This document shows positions 7,996 through 16,538 of a stretch of DNA of 35,133 nucleotides, piece by piece (the stretch's first letter is position 1; the number at the start of each line of letters is the position of its first letter). The DNA is from Nitrososphaerota archaeon (lineage in GTDB: Archaea > Thermoproteota > Nitrososphaeria > Nitrososphaerales > Nitrosopumilaceae), in contig JACZUQ010000002.1 of assembly GCA_022573065.1 (NCBI GenBank), positions 1 through 35,133 of the forward strand, given 5' to 3'. The position numbers and the translations under genes are program-made. The notes under the pieces are model-generated. The model did not search any database, was not told where the DNA came from, and saw nothing but the letters and a program-made list of their open reading frames with translations.

Positions 7996-9300
7996 TTACA
8001 AAATTTTGATAACTTTTTCTACAACATTACTTGGATCACTACCAAAAATCATTATCATTGGTTCTTTTCCAAAATCTCCTTTATGATATATTATATCTGG
8101 CGCTATTTTATAATTTTTAATTGCTTGTTTAATTCCCCAAGAAATTGATAAATTCTCTTTTCTTTTTATTTTGTGAGGTTCCTTAAATCTATCATAACCT
8201 TGAACTACAAAAGATTTTTTTCTACAACGATTTATTAAATTTAAGTTATATTTTATATTAACTGCGGATCTTATATGTGGAAATTTTTTATTAATTTCAA
8301 ATAGTGCAGAGCCTACATGCTTTGAACCTCCATATTCTAAATTCCCTGCTACAACAATGTCTTTACCAGCTTTAACAATTCTTCCTGAAACCCCTAACAC
8401 ATCTTTGTTTGATTTGATTTTCTTTTTAGCATATACAAAATTTGTTTGACATTCAGGAATAACAGAATAAACTCTCTTTAAATTTATAAAATCATTTATT
8501 GCATTTTCAAGGATTTTTTTATTCTTGTCAGAATTACTAATTGAATAAGTGATTGGTATGCCTTTTCCAATTTGTTTTGCATTTTTAATAGAATTATATG
8601 TATACTTTTTGGCAAATTTTACTGCTATATCTAGACTCTTTCCACTTCCGATTCCCACAGTTAACGCAGAAGAAAAATTACATCCACTTCCATGATTAGC
8701 TTGTTTTAACATTTTTCCAGATATGTAATAATTTTTCCTTCCATCAAAAACAAAATCAGATATGGTACCCCTTTCTGAATCAATTCCGGTAATTACAACA
8801 TTTTTGGCACCGAGTTCTTTTATCTTCAAAGCACATCGTAACAAATCTTGTTTATTTTTTATTTTAATCTCACTAAGAATTGATGCTTCGGATATATTTG
8901 GTGTAACTACAAATGCTAATGGAAGCAGATTTTTTTTGTAAGTATCAAGTGCATTTTTTTTTAAGAGTATGCCTCCTGTTGAAGATTTTATTACAGGATC
9001 AAGAATTATTGGAATTCTAATTTTTGAAAGTTTGGAGTTTATTGATTTGATGGTAGAAGAATCATAAACCATTCCAATCTTGATTGCATCTATTTTAAAA
9101 TCAGAAAAAACAGAATCAATTTGATTTTGAATCATTTTTGGAGAAATTGGTTCTACTTTGCCAAATTTTGTGGTATTTTGACTGGTGATCGATGTAATTA
9201 CCGTTAAGGCATAAGATCCTAATGATGTGAAAGTTTTTACATCACTTTGTATACCTGCACCAGAAGAAGGATCCGATCCTCCGATCGAAAGTAAGTTCAT
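7996..9300 (-). CDS. thiD: Bifunctional HMP/HMP-phosphate kinase and thiamine-phosphate synthase (ThiD-ThiN)
   Basis: A thiamine biosynthesis fusion of 434 residues. Residues 1 to about 255 are a ThiD ribokinase-fold domain: SIGGSDPSSGAGIQSD at the start, then IDAIKIGMV, DPVIKSSTG, TPNISEA and the GSGCNFSSALTVGI anion hole. From about 265 to the end is a ThiN domain (VLGVSGRIVKAGKDIVVAGN, then HIRSAVNIKYN and DIIYHKGDFGKEPMI), the archaeal thiamine-phosphate synthase that replaces ThiE. The ATG at 9300 has AGGAG six bases upstream and is divergent from thiC. Together with ThiC it can supply and couple the pyrimidine half of thiamine. Confidence 0.93.
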   Translation of the reverse strand: MNLLSIGGSDPSSGAGIQSDVKTFTSLGSYALTVITSITSQNTTKFGKVEPISPKMIQNQIDSVFSDFKIDAIKIGMVYDSSTIKSINSKLSKIRIPIILDPVIKSSTGGILLKKNALDTYKKNLLPLAFVVTPNISEASILSEIKIKNKQDLLRCALKIKELGAKNVVITGIDSERGTISDFVFDGRKNYYISGKMLKQANHGSGCNFSSALTVGIGSGKSLDIAVKFAKKYTYNSIKNAKQIGKGIPITYSISNSDKNKKILENAINDFINLKRVYSVIPECQTNFVYAKKKIKSNKDVLGVSGRIVKAGKDIVVAGNLEYGGSKHVGSALFEINKKFPHIRSAVNIKYNLNLINRCRKKSFVVQGYDRFKEPHKIKRKENLSISWGIKQAIKNYKIAPDIIYHKGDFGKEPMIMIFGSDPSNVVEKVIKIL

Positions 9301-9323
9301 ACCAATCTCCTAAAGAACTATTG

Positions 9324-9329
9324 TTTAAA
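9324..9329. promoter_or_regulatory. Palindromic TTTAAA box shared by thiD-thiN and thiC
   Basis: The only TATA-like element in the 50-base divergent gap is the palindrome TTTAAA. Its centre is about 26 bases from the thiD ATG on the left and about 25 bases from the thiC ATG (9351) on the right, both at the expected box A distance. It may drive both directions. The argument rests on spacing and symmetry. Confidence 0.5.
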
Positions 9330-9350
9330 TCCAGTAAAAATGTAGATAGT

Positions 9351-10676
9351 ATGTTGGGCACACAAATGAGTGCAGCACGAAGAGGTGTTGCAACTGAAGA
9401 AATGAAATTAGTTGCAAAAGATGAAGATGTTAGCTTAGACTGGTTAATTCCAAAAATTGCAAATGGCTCCATAATTATTCCAAGTAATAACACACGACCT
9501 CAAAAAATCCATAATGTTGGAATAGGAAAAGGTTTGAAAACTAAAGTAAATGTAAACATTGGTACCTCAACTCTCAAAGTTGATCTTCAAGAAGAGATAG
9601 AAAAAGCTAAGATTGCTGTAAAATATCATGCTGATACCATTATGGATCTTAGTGATGGTGGAGATATAGGATCTATTCGTCGTGCATTGTTAGAATCAGC
9701 TCCTATAACTTTTGGTACGGTGCCAATCTACGAAGCCTATAATCACGGTGTTGAAAAACACAAAAACCCATTGAATATAACTGAAGACGATTTTCTGAAC
9801 GCATTTGAAAATAATGTTAAAGATGGTGTGGACTATACAACCATACATTCTGGAATCACTAAAGAGATTGCAAAGAGAATTCTAAAAGTAGAAAGATATG
9901 GCGGTGTTGTTAGTAAAGGTGGAACAATTACAGCTGCATGGATGTTAAAATATGATAAAGAAAATCCCTACATTACTCACTATGACTATCTAATTGAACT
10001 TGCGCGAAAATATGATGTTACATTTAGTCTTGGTGATGCATTAAGACCTGGTTCCATTCTTGATTCACATGATGAATTACAAGTTCAAGAAATGATTAAC
10101 ATCTCACGTTTAACAAAACGTGCACATGAAAAAGACGTTCAAGTAATGGTAGAAGGACCTGGACATGTTCCACTAAACGAAGTTGCTGCAAATGTTAGAT
10201 TAGCAAAATCGTTAATTGGAAATGTCCCATACTATGTTTTAGGACCACTTGTTACAGATGTTGCGTCAGGACATGATCATATTGCTAGTGCAATTGGAGC
10301 AGCAGTTTCTGCAAGCGAAGGAGTTGATTTGTTATGTTATTTGACACCTTCTGAACATCTTGCTTTACCAAATGTAGAAGAAGTAAAAGCTGGTCTTATA
10401 GCTTATAGAATTGCTGCACATGCAGGAGATCTTGTCAAATTAAGAGAAAAAGCCATAAAATGGGATATTAAAATGACGGAAGCCCGCCGTACTCTTGATT
10501 GGGAAAAACAACTTGCTCTGTCTATTGATCCAGAAGAAGCAGCACGCATACACAGTAGAACAGGTCAAAGACCTGGAAATAATGTACCCTGCACAATGTG
10601 TGGCGGTGCTTGTGTATATGTGATGTTGCCCCAACAAAGAAAATATGAAAAAGAAAAACTACAACAAATTGGATAA
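9351..10676 (+). CDS. thiC: Phosphomethylpyrimidine synthase ThiC
   Basis: A radical SAM enzyme converting aminoimidazole ribotide to HMP phosphate for thiamine. From the ATG at 9351 it has 441 residues (archaeal ThiC about 420-460). Seen are GTQMSAARRGVATEEM at the N-terminus, TIMDLSDGGDI, the metal/substrate stretch MVEGPGHVPLNE, PYYVLGPLVTDVASGHDHI, and the C-terminal 4Fe-4S motif CTMCGGAC (CxxCxxxxC). An upstream in-frame TTG at 9321 would place the likely TATA box inside the gene, so 9351 is preferred. It overlaps the convergent Nudix gene by 18 bases. Confidence 0.95.
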   Translation: MLGTQMSAARRGVATEEMKLVAKDEDVSLDWLIPKIANGSIIIPSNNTRPQKIHNVGIGKGLKTKVNVNIGTSTLKVDLQEEIEKAKIAVKYHADTIMDLSDGGDIGSIRRALLESAPITFGTVPIYEAYNHGVEKHKNPLNITEDDFLNAFENNVKDGVDYTTIHSGITKEIAKRILKVERYGGVVSKGGTITAAWMLKYDKENPYITHYDYLIELARKYDVTFSLGDALRPGSILDSHDELQVQEMINISRLTKRAHEKDVQVMVEGPGHVPLNEVAANVRLAKSLIGNVPYYVLGPLVTDVASGHDHIASAIGAAVSASEGVDLLCYLTPSEHLALPNVEEVKAGLIAYRIAAHAGDLVKLREKAIKWDIKMTEARRTLDWEKQLALSIDPEEAARIHSRTGQRPGNNVPCTMCGGACVYVMLPQQRKYEKEKLQQIG

Positions 10677-11066
10677 AACCTTTTCTAAACTTGGGACTGT
10701 TTCATAATTTGAAATTTCTTCTGCCCTTACCCATTTGTAATCCGAATTTTCCCAATTTAGTTTAATTTTTGGATTTTCTACTGAAAATAAAAAAGGATAA
10801 ACTTCCCATTCATGGTTCTCATATTGTGGAGATATAATTCTCATCTTTGCGGATTCCTTTAGTAGTTTAATCTGACTAGCATCTATCCCAAGTTCTTCAA
10901 ATACCTCAATTTTTGTTCGTTCTAGAGGCGATTCATTATTTTCAATAATCCCACTTATTCCAGCCCACAAACTTTTCATACTTTTTACTTTATCACTTCG
11001 TTTTAAAATTAAGATTTTGTCCCCACTTTTAAGAAAACATGTAACAATTTTTGTTGCGCGTGTCAT
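10659..11066 (-). CDS. Nudix hydrolase at the end of the aromatic amino acid gene run
   Basis: A 135-residue Nudix-fold protein that would hydrolyse a nucleoside diphosphate-X compound. The Nudix box runs from GIIENNE through EVFEELGI. All metal-binding glutamates are present, but the usual Arg of REUxEE is Ile. GDKILILKRS, KSLWAGISG and PQYENHEWEVYPFLF surround it. Its start overlaps the tyrA stop as ATGA (11063-11066), so it is probably translationally coupled to the pathway genes. The substrate is unknown; the overlap is positional evidence only. Confidence 0.85.
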   Translation of the reverse strand: MTRATKIVTCFLKSGDKILILKRSDKVKSMKSLWAGISGIIENNESPLERTKIEVFEELGIDASQIKLLKESAKMRIISPQYENHEWEVYPFLFSVENPKIKLNWENSDYKWVRAEEISNYETVPSLEKVLSNLL

Positions 11067-11923
11067 GCTTTCTTTTCAATAGAATTTACCATTGTTGTCA
11101 ATTTTTTATACGAGTTTTCAAGGTTTGAATTTTTCGCTAACTTATCTCGACTTGTTTTAATGTATGTCAAAATTTCTTCGGATTTTCCTTCCTGAATTGA
11201 TGTAAGTAGTCTTCCAATATCCTTCCAAAATTCTTCTGCGACTCTTCGAATTTCTGGATTAGAGATAATCGTTTCAATTAATTCAGGTGATTCAGTCATA
11301 ATGCTTTCAGTTAGGATTTTTTGTACTTTGAAGGTTGTACCTGACATTTTTTCAGTAAGTGAAATTTTGTCATCTTTAGCAAGAATGTTTGCGAATGTTA
11401 TGTTGATTAGATGTGTTAATCCAAGAATAACAGCTATTTTTTTGTCATGTTCAAAAGCATCAATAGTTACAAAATTTGCACCAACAAAAAGTGATTTAGC
11501 AACTGTCAATTCTTTTTTTGCATCCTTAATTGGTATTGAAATAATATGTTGACCCTTTATCTTTTTTATTCCTGGACCAAACATTGGATGAATACAAATT
11601 GGGTTGATTTTTGATGGCATTTTAGCAAGTGAAACAGATGTCTTAGATTTCTGTGAAGAAATTTCAATAAGGTATGAACCTCTTTTCATTTCTTTGGCAA
11701 TTAGACGAATAATTTCTGGGGTTCTCCTAGTAGGTGTACATAAAATTACATATTCTGCTTTAAGTACAGCTCCTACAAGAGAATTAGCTTTGATAACTGA
11801 TTTTATGTTGAATTCTTCTTCAATATCATAACCTATTACCTCAAAACCATTTTCTAGGAAATACTTTGCAAACCATCTTCCCATCTTCCCCCCTATCCCA
11901 AGGATCGAAATTGTTTTATTCAT
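11063..11923 (-). CDS. tyrA: Prephenate (or arogenate) dehydrogenase
   Basis: Oxidative decarboxylation of prephenate (or arogenate) towards tyrosine. The 286 residues begin with the dinucleotide-binding GIGGKMGRWFA and an acidic residue at the end of strand 2 (YDIEEEF), which favours NAD. ILCTPTRRTPEII, LIEISSQKS and the active-site ICIHPMFGPG follow. There is no ACT or chorismate mutase domain attached; the mutase is fused to the upstream aminotransferase instead. The start overlaps the stop of that gene as ATGA. If the fused aminotransferase acts on prephenate, this enzyme would use arogenate. Confidence 0.88.
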   Translation of the reverse strand: MNKTISILGIGGKMGRWFAKYFLENGFEVIGYDIEEEFNIKSVIKANSLVGAVLKAEYVILCTPTRRTPEIIRLIAKEMKRGSYLIEISSQKSKTSVSLAKMPSKINPICIHPMFGPGIKKIKGQHIISIPIKDAKKELTVAKSLFVGANFVTIDAFEHDKKIAVILGLTHLINITFANILAKDDKISLTEKMSGTTFKVQKILTESIMTESPELIETIISNPEIRRVAEEFWKDIGRLLTSIQEGKSEEILTYIKTSRDKLAKNSNLENSYKKLTTMVNSIEKKA

Positions 11924-13290
11924 TTTCTTCCTTTGAGAACATTATCAAGTATGTTCATTCCTTCAACTAATTTTTTTTCATCTTGGCATGCAGAAAGTCT
12001 GATAAAGTTTTTGAAATCACCAAATCCTCCTCCAGGAGCTACGGCCAGCCCATGATCAAGTAATTTATTTGAAAAATCATTTGCATCAAAACCATCTTTT
12101 TTTACTTTTGCAAATAAATACATAGCACCATCAGGTTTTACAAAATCAAGTCCAATTTCCTTTGCTTTTTTAATCATAATGTCTAATCTAGCTTTAACGA
12201 TATTAGAATTATTGGATGTATCAGCCTCAAGAGCCCTCATAGCCACATATTGGATGGGCTCAGAGACATTTGTTAGGCATATTGCTTGAAGTTTTGCCAT
12301 TTTTTCAATTATTTCCGGAGTAGAAATGGCGTAACCAATCCTAAATCCTGTCATCGAATGCGATTTGGAAAATGATTGAGTTATAATGGCCTTTTTGTAA
12401 TTATATGATAAGACGCTTTTCCAATCCTCATAAGAATATTGGGCATAAATCTCATCACTAAGTACGTAGAGTTCATGTTTGATTGCAAGGTCCAATATTT
12501 CATTTTGAATTTTTTCTTGTAGAATTTTTCCAGTTGGATTATTTGGATAATTTAAGACAATCATCTTTGTGTTGGAGTTAATTGTTTCTTTAATCTCATT
12601 AATTGATGGCTCCCAATTATTTTCAAGAGTTGTTTTAATTGTTCTTGTTTTAACTCCAGCATTTTCAGCACAGTCTTTGTATGCTGGCCATGCAGGTTCA
12701 AACACAATTATCTCATCACCTGGATTAAGAAGTGTTGTAATAGCTAAGTAGACTGCGTATCTTGCTCCAGGACATACAATGATGTTTTCTTGTTTTATTT
12801 CAAGATCATATTTTTTGCTAGTCTTTTTAGCAAGTGTAGTAAGAAACCGTGGCATTCCCTTGACTTGACCGTATTTTATAAATCCTTTATCGTATACTTC
12901 TTCTAAAGCATCTTTAACAATTTCTGGGGGAAGAAAATCGGGTTCACCTACTTCCATATGAATAATTTTTTTACCTTGTTGTTCTAAGGATTTTGCTTTT
13001 AAAAAAATTGAAAGATGAGTTTGTTTACTTGTGGTTTGTACCTTAATTGATTCATTTAACAAAAAATTAAGAAATCTAGTACCTATTGCTTCATCAATTC
13101 CAATTTCTGAACATAAGGTGACAACTTTTGATCTTAGACTATCTTCTCTTTTTTCATCTGTTACATTCATTCCTAGATCTTTTTTTATAGTTCCAATTTC
13201 TTTTGCAATGACCGTTCTTTTTTTAAGTAATTTGATCATTTCAAGAGTAATCTCATCTATTTTGTCTCGAAGATTATCTATTTCAGACAT
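11920..13290 (-). CDS. Chorismate mutase (AroQ)-class I aminotransferase fusion
   Basis: 456 residues in two domains. Residues 1-90 are an AroQ chorismate mutase: every active-site residue of the E. coli P-protein mutase has a counterpart at a constant offset of three (Arg8, Arg25, Lys36, Asp45, Arg48, Glu49, Ser81, Gln85). Residues about 95-456 are a PLP aminotransferase of the aspartate aminotransferase gamma type, with EVGEPDF, NYPNNPTG, SDEIYAQYSY, the PLP lysine in SFSKSHSMTGFRIGY and a substrate Arg in FIRLSACQ. One protein could make prephenate from chorismate and then transaminate prephenate, phenylpyruvate or hydroxyphenylpyruvate. It lies between aroC (four-base gap) and tyrA (ATGA overlap). 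Confidence 0.9.
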   Translation of the reverse strand: MSEIDNLRDKIDEITLEMIKLLKKRTVIAKEIGTIKKDLGMNVTDEKREDSLRSKVVTLCSEIGIDEAIGTRFLNFLLNESIKVQTTSKQTHLSIFLKAKSLEQQGKKIIHMEVGEPDFLPPEIVKDALEEVYDKGFIKYGQVKGMPRFLTTLAKKTSKKYDLEIKQENIIVCPGARYAVYLAITTLLNPGDEIIVFEPAWPAYKDCAENAGVKTRTIKTTLENNWEPSINEIKETINSNTKMIVLNYPNNPTGKILQEKIQNEILDLAIKHELYVLSDEIYAQYSYEDWKSVLSYNYKKAIITQSFSKSHSMTGFRIGYAISTPEIIEKMAKLQAICLTNVSEPIQYVAMRALEADTSNNSNIVKARLDIMIKKAKEIGLDFVKPDGAMYLFAKVKKDGFDANDFSNKLLDHGLAVAPGGGFGDFKNFIRLSACQDEKKLVEGMNILDNVLKGRK

Positions 13291-13294
13291 GGTA

Positions 13295-14389
13295 TTATAG
13301 AACTGGTTTTATGAAACCACCAATCAATGCATGATCAGCTAATGTTAATGATACAAAAGCATCCACTACTGGTGGTGCCCTTGGTACAACACAAGGATCA
13401 TGCCTTCCCTCAATTTTCAAAGTAGTTAGTTTGTTTGTTTTAATGTCTACAGTACTTTGTGTTTTTGAGATTGATGATGCTGGTTTAAAGGCCACTCTTA
13501 GAACTATTGGCATGCCATTAGATAATCCTCCTAAAATCCCTCCTGCGTTATTGGTTTTTGTAATAATTTTTCCTTTCTTGATAGTGTAGAGATCATTATT
13601 TTTTGAACCAACTGATTCTGAACCTGCAAACCCTGAACCAAACTCTACTCCTTTGACTGCTGGAATTGAATAGAGAGCTTTGGCAAGATCTGATTCTAGC
13701 GAACTAAAAATTGGATCACCTAGACCTACTGGTAAATTTGTAGTAATTGATTCTATTATTCCTCCAAGAGAATCTCCCTTTTTTCTTGCATCAAGAATTG
13801 CTTTTTTCATCAATCTTGCAGATTTCTCTTCAGGACATCTGACTTCATTTGAATAAATCGATTTAATCATTTTTGGAATGAATTGATTTTTCATTTTAAT
13901 TTTCCCAATTTGGTAAGTGTAAGCATTTGTATCAATACCCAAAGTAACCTTTAGTAATTTTCTAGCAATTGCTCCTCCAAGAACATGCGTAGCAGTTAGT
14001 CTGCCTGAGAATCTTCCACCTCCGCGATAATCATTGAATTTTTTGTATTTCACTAGCGCAGGGTAATCTGAATGTCCAGGTCTCATCTTTGTTGTAAAAT
14101 TTTTGTAAACTCGTGAATCATGATCCTTATTCCAAATTATCATTGTAATGGGAGCACCCGTTGTGTATCCCCTAAACACTCCAGAGATAATCTCCACCTT
14201 ATCGAGTTCCTTTCTTTGCGTAGAAACCAATGATTGTCCAGGCCTTCTATAGTCAAGCATTTTTTGAATATCTTTTTCTTCAAGCTCTAATCCAGCTGGA
14301 CATCCATCTAAAACACCACCCACACATTTTCCATGACTTTCTCCAAAACTTGTGAGTACTAATCTATGACCGATAGAACTTCCAGACAA
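13295..14389 (-). CDS. aroC: Chorismate synthase
   Basis: Converts EPSP to chorismate using reduced flavin. The 364 residues have GSSIGHRLVLTSFGESHG (SFGESHG is the family's first signature), DYRGGGRFSGRLTATHVLGGAIARK (in part), GSGFAGSESVGSKNND and the C-terminal RHDPCVVPRAPPV. The start is TTG at 14389, agreeing with the normal N-terminus. It lies 33 bases downstream of aroA and four bases before the mutase-aminotransferase fusion. Confidence 0.95.
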   Translation of the reverse strand: MSGSSIGHRLVLTSFGESHGKCVGGVLDGCPAGLELEEKDIQKMLDYRRPGQSLVSTQRKELDKVEIISGVFRGYTTGAPITMIIWNKDHDSRVYKNFTTKMRPGHSDYPALVKYKKFNDYRGGGRFSGRLTATHVLGGAIARKLLKVTLGIDTNAYTYQIGKIKMKNQFIPKMIKSIYSNEVRCPEEKSARLMKKAILDARKKGDSLGGIIESITTNLPVGLGDPIFSSLESDLAKALYSIPAVKGVEFGSGFAGSESVGSKNNDLYTIKKGKIITKTNNAGGILGGLSNGMPIVLRVAFKPASSISKTQSTVDIKTNKLTTLKIEGRHDPCVVPRAPPVVDAFVSLTLADHALIGGFIKPVL

Positions 14390-14422
14390 TAATTGAGATT
14401 AACTAATTGATGCTTATAATTC

Positions 14423-15694
14423 TTATAGATTAGATATTATTTTTCCACCCACGTTATTCATATCCGAAATGAAATTAGGATAAGATACAGAAATTGATTT
14501 AGGATTTGTAACTGTACAATCACCAACAAACATACCGGCAATACAAAATGCCATAAACAATCTATGATCATTTTCAGAATTCAATTTCGCTCCATGTAGT
14601 TTTTCTGGAGATTCTAAAATCATACCATCTTCTTTTTCTTTAACTTTTATTCCCAACTTTTGCAGCTCTCGTGAAAGAATCGCAATCCTATCTGTTTCTT
14701 TGTATCTTGCATGTTTCACGTTGAAAAGCTCAATTGGTTTTGATGTTTTAAGTGCTAATATTGCAAGTGGTGGCAGAAGGTCTGGGGTATTTTTTAAATC
14801 AAATTTACCGCCTTTCAGCTGTTCAGGAGATCTTACATTGACGGTTTCTTTATTTATGACTACATCTACTCCCAAAATTTTTAAAATATCTATTATCTTT
14901 TCATCTCCTTGGGGTAGATCTCCCTTAGTAATTTCAAATGTTAAATCATCTCCAAGTAATACCGCAGACGAAAGTAGCAAGGCAAGACTTGAAAAATCAG
15001 CAGGAACTGTTATTGTAGCTGGTTTATACTTTTGTGGAGTAATCTGGTATTTTTTGTATGAAGTAATGGTATCAACTTTTGCACCAAATTTTTCCATTAC
15101 ATTAATTGTTGCGTCAAGATAAGGTTTTGATACCAAATCTCCTTCGATGTTCAATACTAGACCTTTTTGCATCCTTGGAGCAATTATCATAAGTGCAGTA
15201 ACAAATTGGCTTGAAATGTTTCCTGGTATGTTTACTTCCCCCCCTTCTATAACCCCAGAAACTGAAATTGGAGGTTTTCCGTCAGTTGAGGAACATTTTG
15301 CACCTAGAGATTCTAACGCATCAAGTAATGGTTGCATTGGTCTTTGTATTAGACTATCATCACCTGTAAGGACCGTTTTTCCTTCTGAAAGTGAAGCCAT
15401 TGCTGTTGCAATTCTTATCGTTGTACCAGAATTTTGCGCATCAATTTTGGCACTAAAGTTCTTAAACTCTTTAATTCCTTTGATTTCTAAGTCATTTCCA
15501 TTTTCTTTAATTTGTGCCCCAAAGATTTTACATGCTTCAATGGTTGCACAAGTGTCACTTGATTGAAGAACATTTTTTATTTTACTTGTTTCGTCAATTA
15601 ATGATGCTATCATAATCGCCCTGTGAGTATAGCTCTTATTTGATGGACAAAATATTTTTCCAGAAAGTTTGGATTTTTCTATTTTACAACTCAT
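14423..15694 (-). CDS. aroA: 3-phosphoshikimate 1-carboxyvinyltransferase (EPSP synthase)
   Basis: Joins phosphoenolpyruvate to shikimate 3-phosphate. The 423 residues (family about 420-440) show the N-terminal CPSNKSYTHRAIMIASL, DAQNSGTTIRIATAMAS (NSGTT loop), DSLIQRPMQPLLDALESLGA, SSQFVTALM and the C-terminal RYKETDRIAILSRELQKLG and NDHRLFMAFCIAG. The arrangement is that of a complete two-domain enzyme. Its start lies 11 bases inside the end of the shikimate kinase gene. Confidence 0.95.
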   Translation of the reverse strand: MSCKIEKSKLSGKIFCPSNKSYTHRAIMIASLIDETSKIKNVLQSSDTCATIEACKIFGAQIKENGNDLEIKGIKEFKNFSAKIDAQNSGTTIRIATAMASLSEGKTVLTGDDSLIQRPMQPLLDALESLGAKCSSTDGKPPISVSGVIEGGEVNIPGNISSQFVTALMIIAPRMQKGLVLNIEGDLVSKPYLDATINVMEKFGAKVDTITSYKKYQITPQKYKPATITVPADFSSLALLLSSAVLLGDDLTFEITKGDLPQGDEKIIDILKILGVDVVINKETVNVRSPEQLKGGKFDLKNTPDLLPPLAILALKTSKPIELFNVKHARYKETDRIAILSRELQKLGIKVKEKEDGMILESPEKLHGAKLNSENDHRLFMAFCIAGMFVGDCTVTNPKSISVSYPNFISDMNNVGGKIISNL

Positions 15695-16538
15695 TAACTT
15701 CAGCCTTTTTATTATTAATTTTAGAAACTATTGTTGTTCCGACAAGATTTGAAAAAACCTTCTTTATATTTACTGAATCTTCTTTTTTACATATAGCTGC
15801 TACTGCTGGACCGTTTCCTGAAACTGAAGCCCCAAGTGCCCCTTTTTCAACTAAATCTGTTATTAGTTTTGGGTCAGAATTGAGAATAGTAGAGGTCGCA
15901 ATTCCATTTAGTATCATGGCATTCCAATAATTTGAATTACGAGCAAGGTTCCAAGCTTGCTCAAAAATTGCACTAAGATTCTTTAGATTTTTTACATTAC
16001 CTCGTTTTCTTGATTTTGGAATAAAAATTATAGAAATTAAATTACTAGGACCTTTCTCAGATTTGATAATTTTTCTTTTATAGTTATCAGTGACTGTGTA
16101 TCCTCCATAATAACATCCACAAGCATCGTCATAAGCTCCTGTGATACTAACTCTACTTTCTATTGATGCATCTACTCCTGCAAGTAGAATTTGGTTATCA
16201 GACCACTTTGGCCTAAATATTTTTGCACATGCTAAAGCAACTGCAGATGAAATTGCACTTGAACTCTTTAATCCATATCCAGTAGGAATTTCTGATTCTA
16301 ATGAAATTCTTATCTTCGTTTTCTCAAGTTCATTTTTTGGAATAACCTTCTGAATAACTTTGTTAATTAGACGTGAACTAATTGTTTTATTTCTTGATTC
16401 AATAAAAATCCCATTCCCAGGTGAAGTCTTAATCAATGCCTTAGTTTTTAATGATATGCCAATTGTTGCACCCTTTCCTGTTGCAATAGCACTTACTATA
16501 GAAATTGCTCCATGTAATGTAGCTTCAACCACTGTCAT
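15684..16538 (-). CDS. aroK: Archaeal shikimate kinase (GHMP family)
   Basis: Phosphorylates shikimate using ATP. Archaea use a GHMP-kinase relative instead of bacterial AroK, and this 284-residue protein fits: TLHGAISIVSAIATGKGATIGI at its start, the GHMP ATP loop PTGYGLKSSSAISSA (residues 85-99), ITGAYDDACGCYYGG and the C-terminal GALGASVSGNGPAVAAI. The ATG shares one base with the aroE stop (TGATG), and the 3' end overlaps aroA. Confidence 0.92.
   Translation of the reverse strand: MTVVEATLHGAISIVSAIATGKGATIGISLKTKALIKTSPGNGIFIESRNKTISSRLINKVIQKVIPKNELEKTKIRISLESEIPTGYGLKSSSAISSAVALACAKIFRPKWSDNQILLAGVDASIESRVSITGAYDDACGCYYGGYTVTDNYKRKIIKSEKGPSNLISIIFIPKSRKRGNVKNLKNLSAIFEQAWNLARNSNYWNAMILNGIATSTILNSDPKLITDLVEKGALGASVSGNGPAVAAICKKEDSVNIKKVFSNLVGTTIVSKINNKKAEVNEL

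Noticed and set aside
9301..9350. A TPP riboswitch upstream of thiC or thiD
   Set aside because: The divergent gap is only 50 bases and lacks the CTGAGA-type conserved segment. There is no room for the TPP aptamer in either leader.
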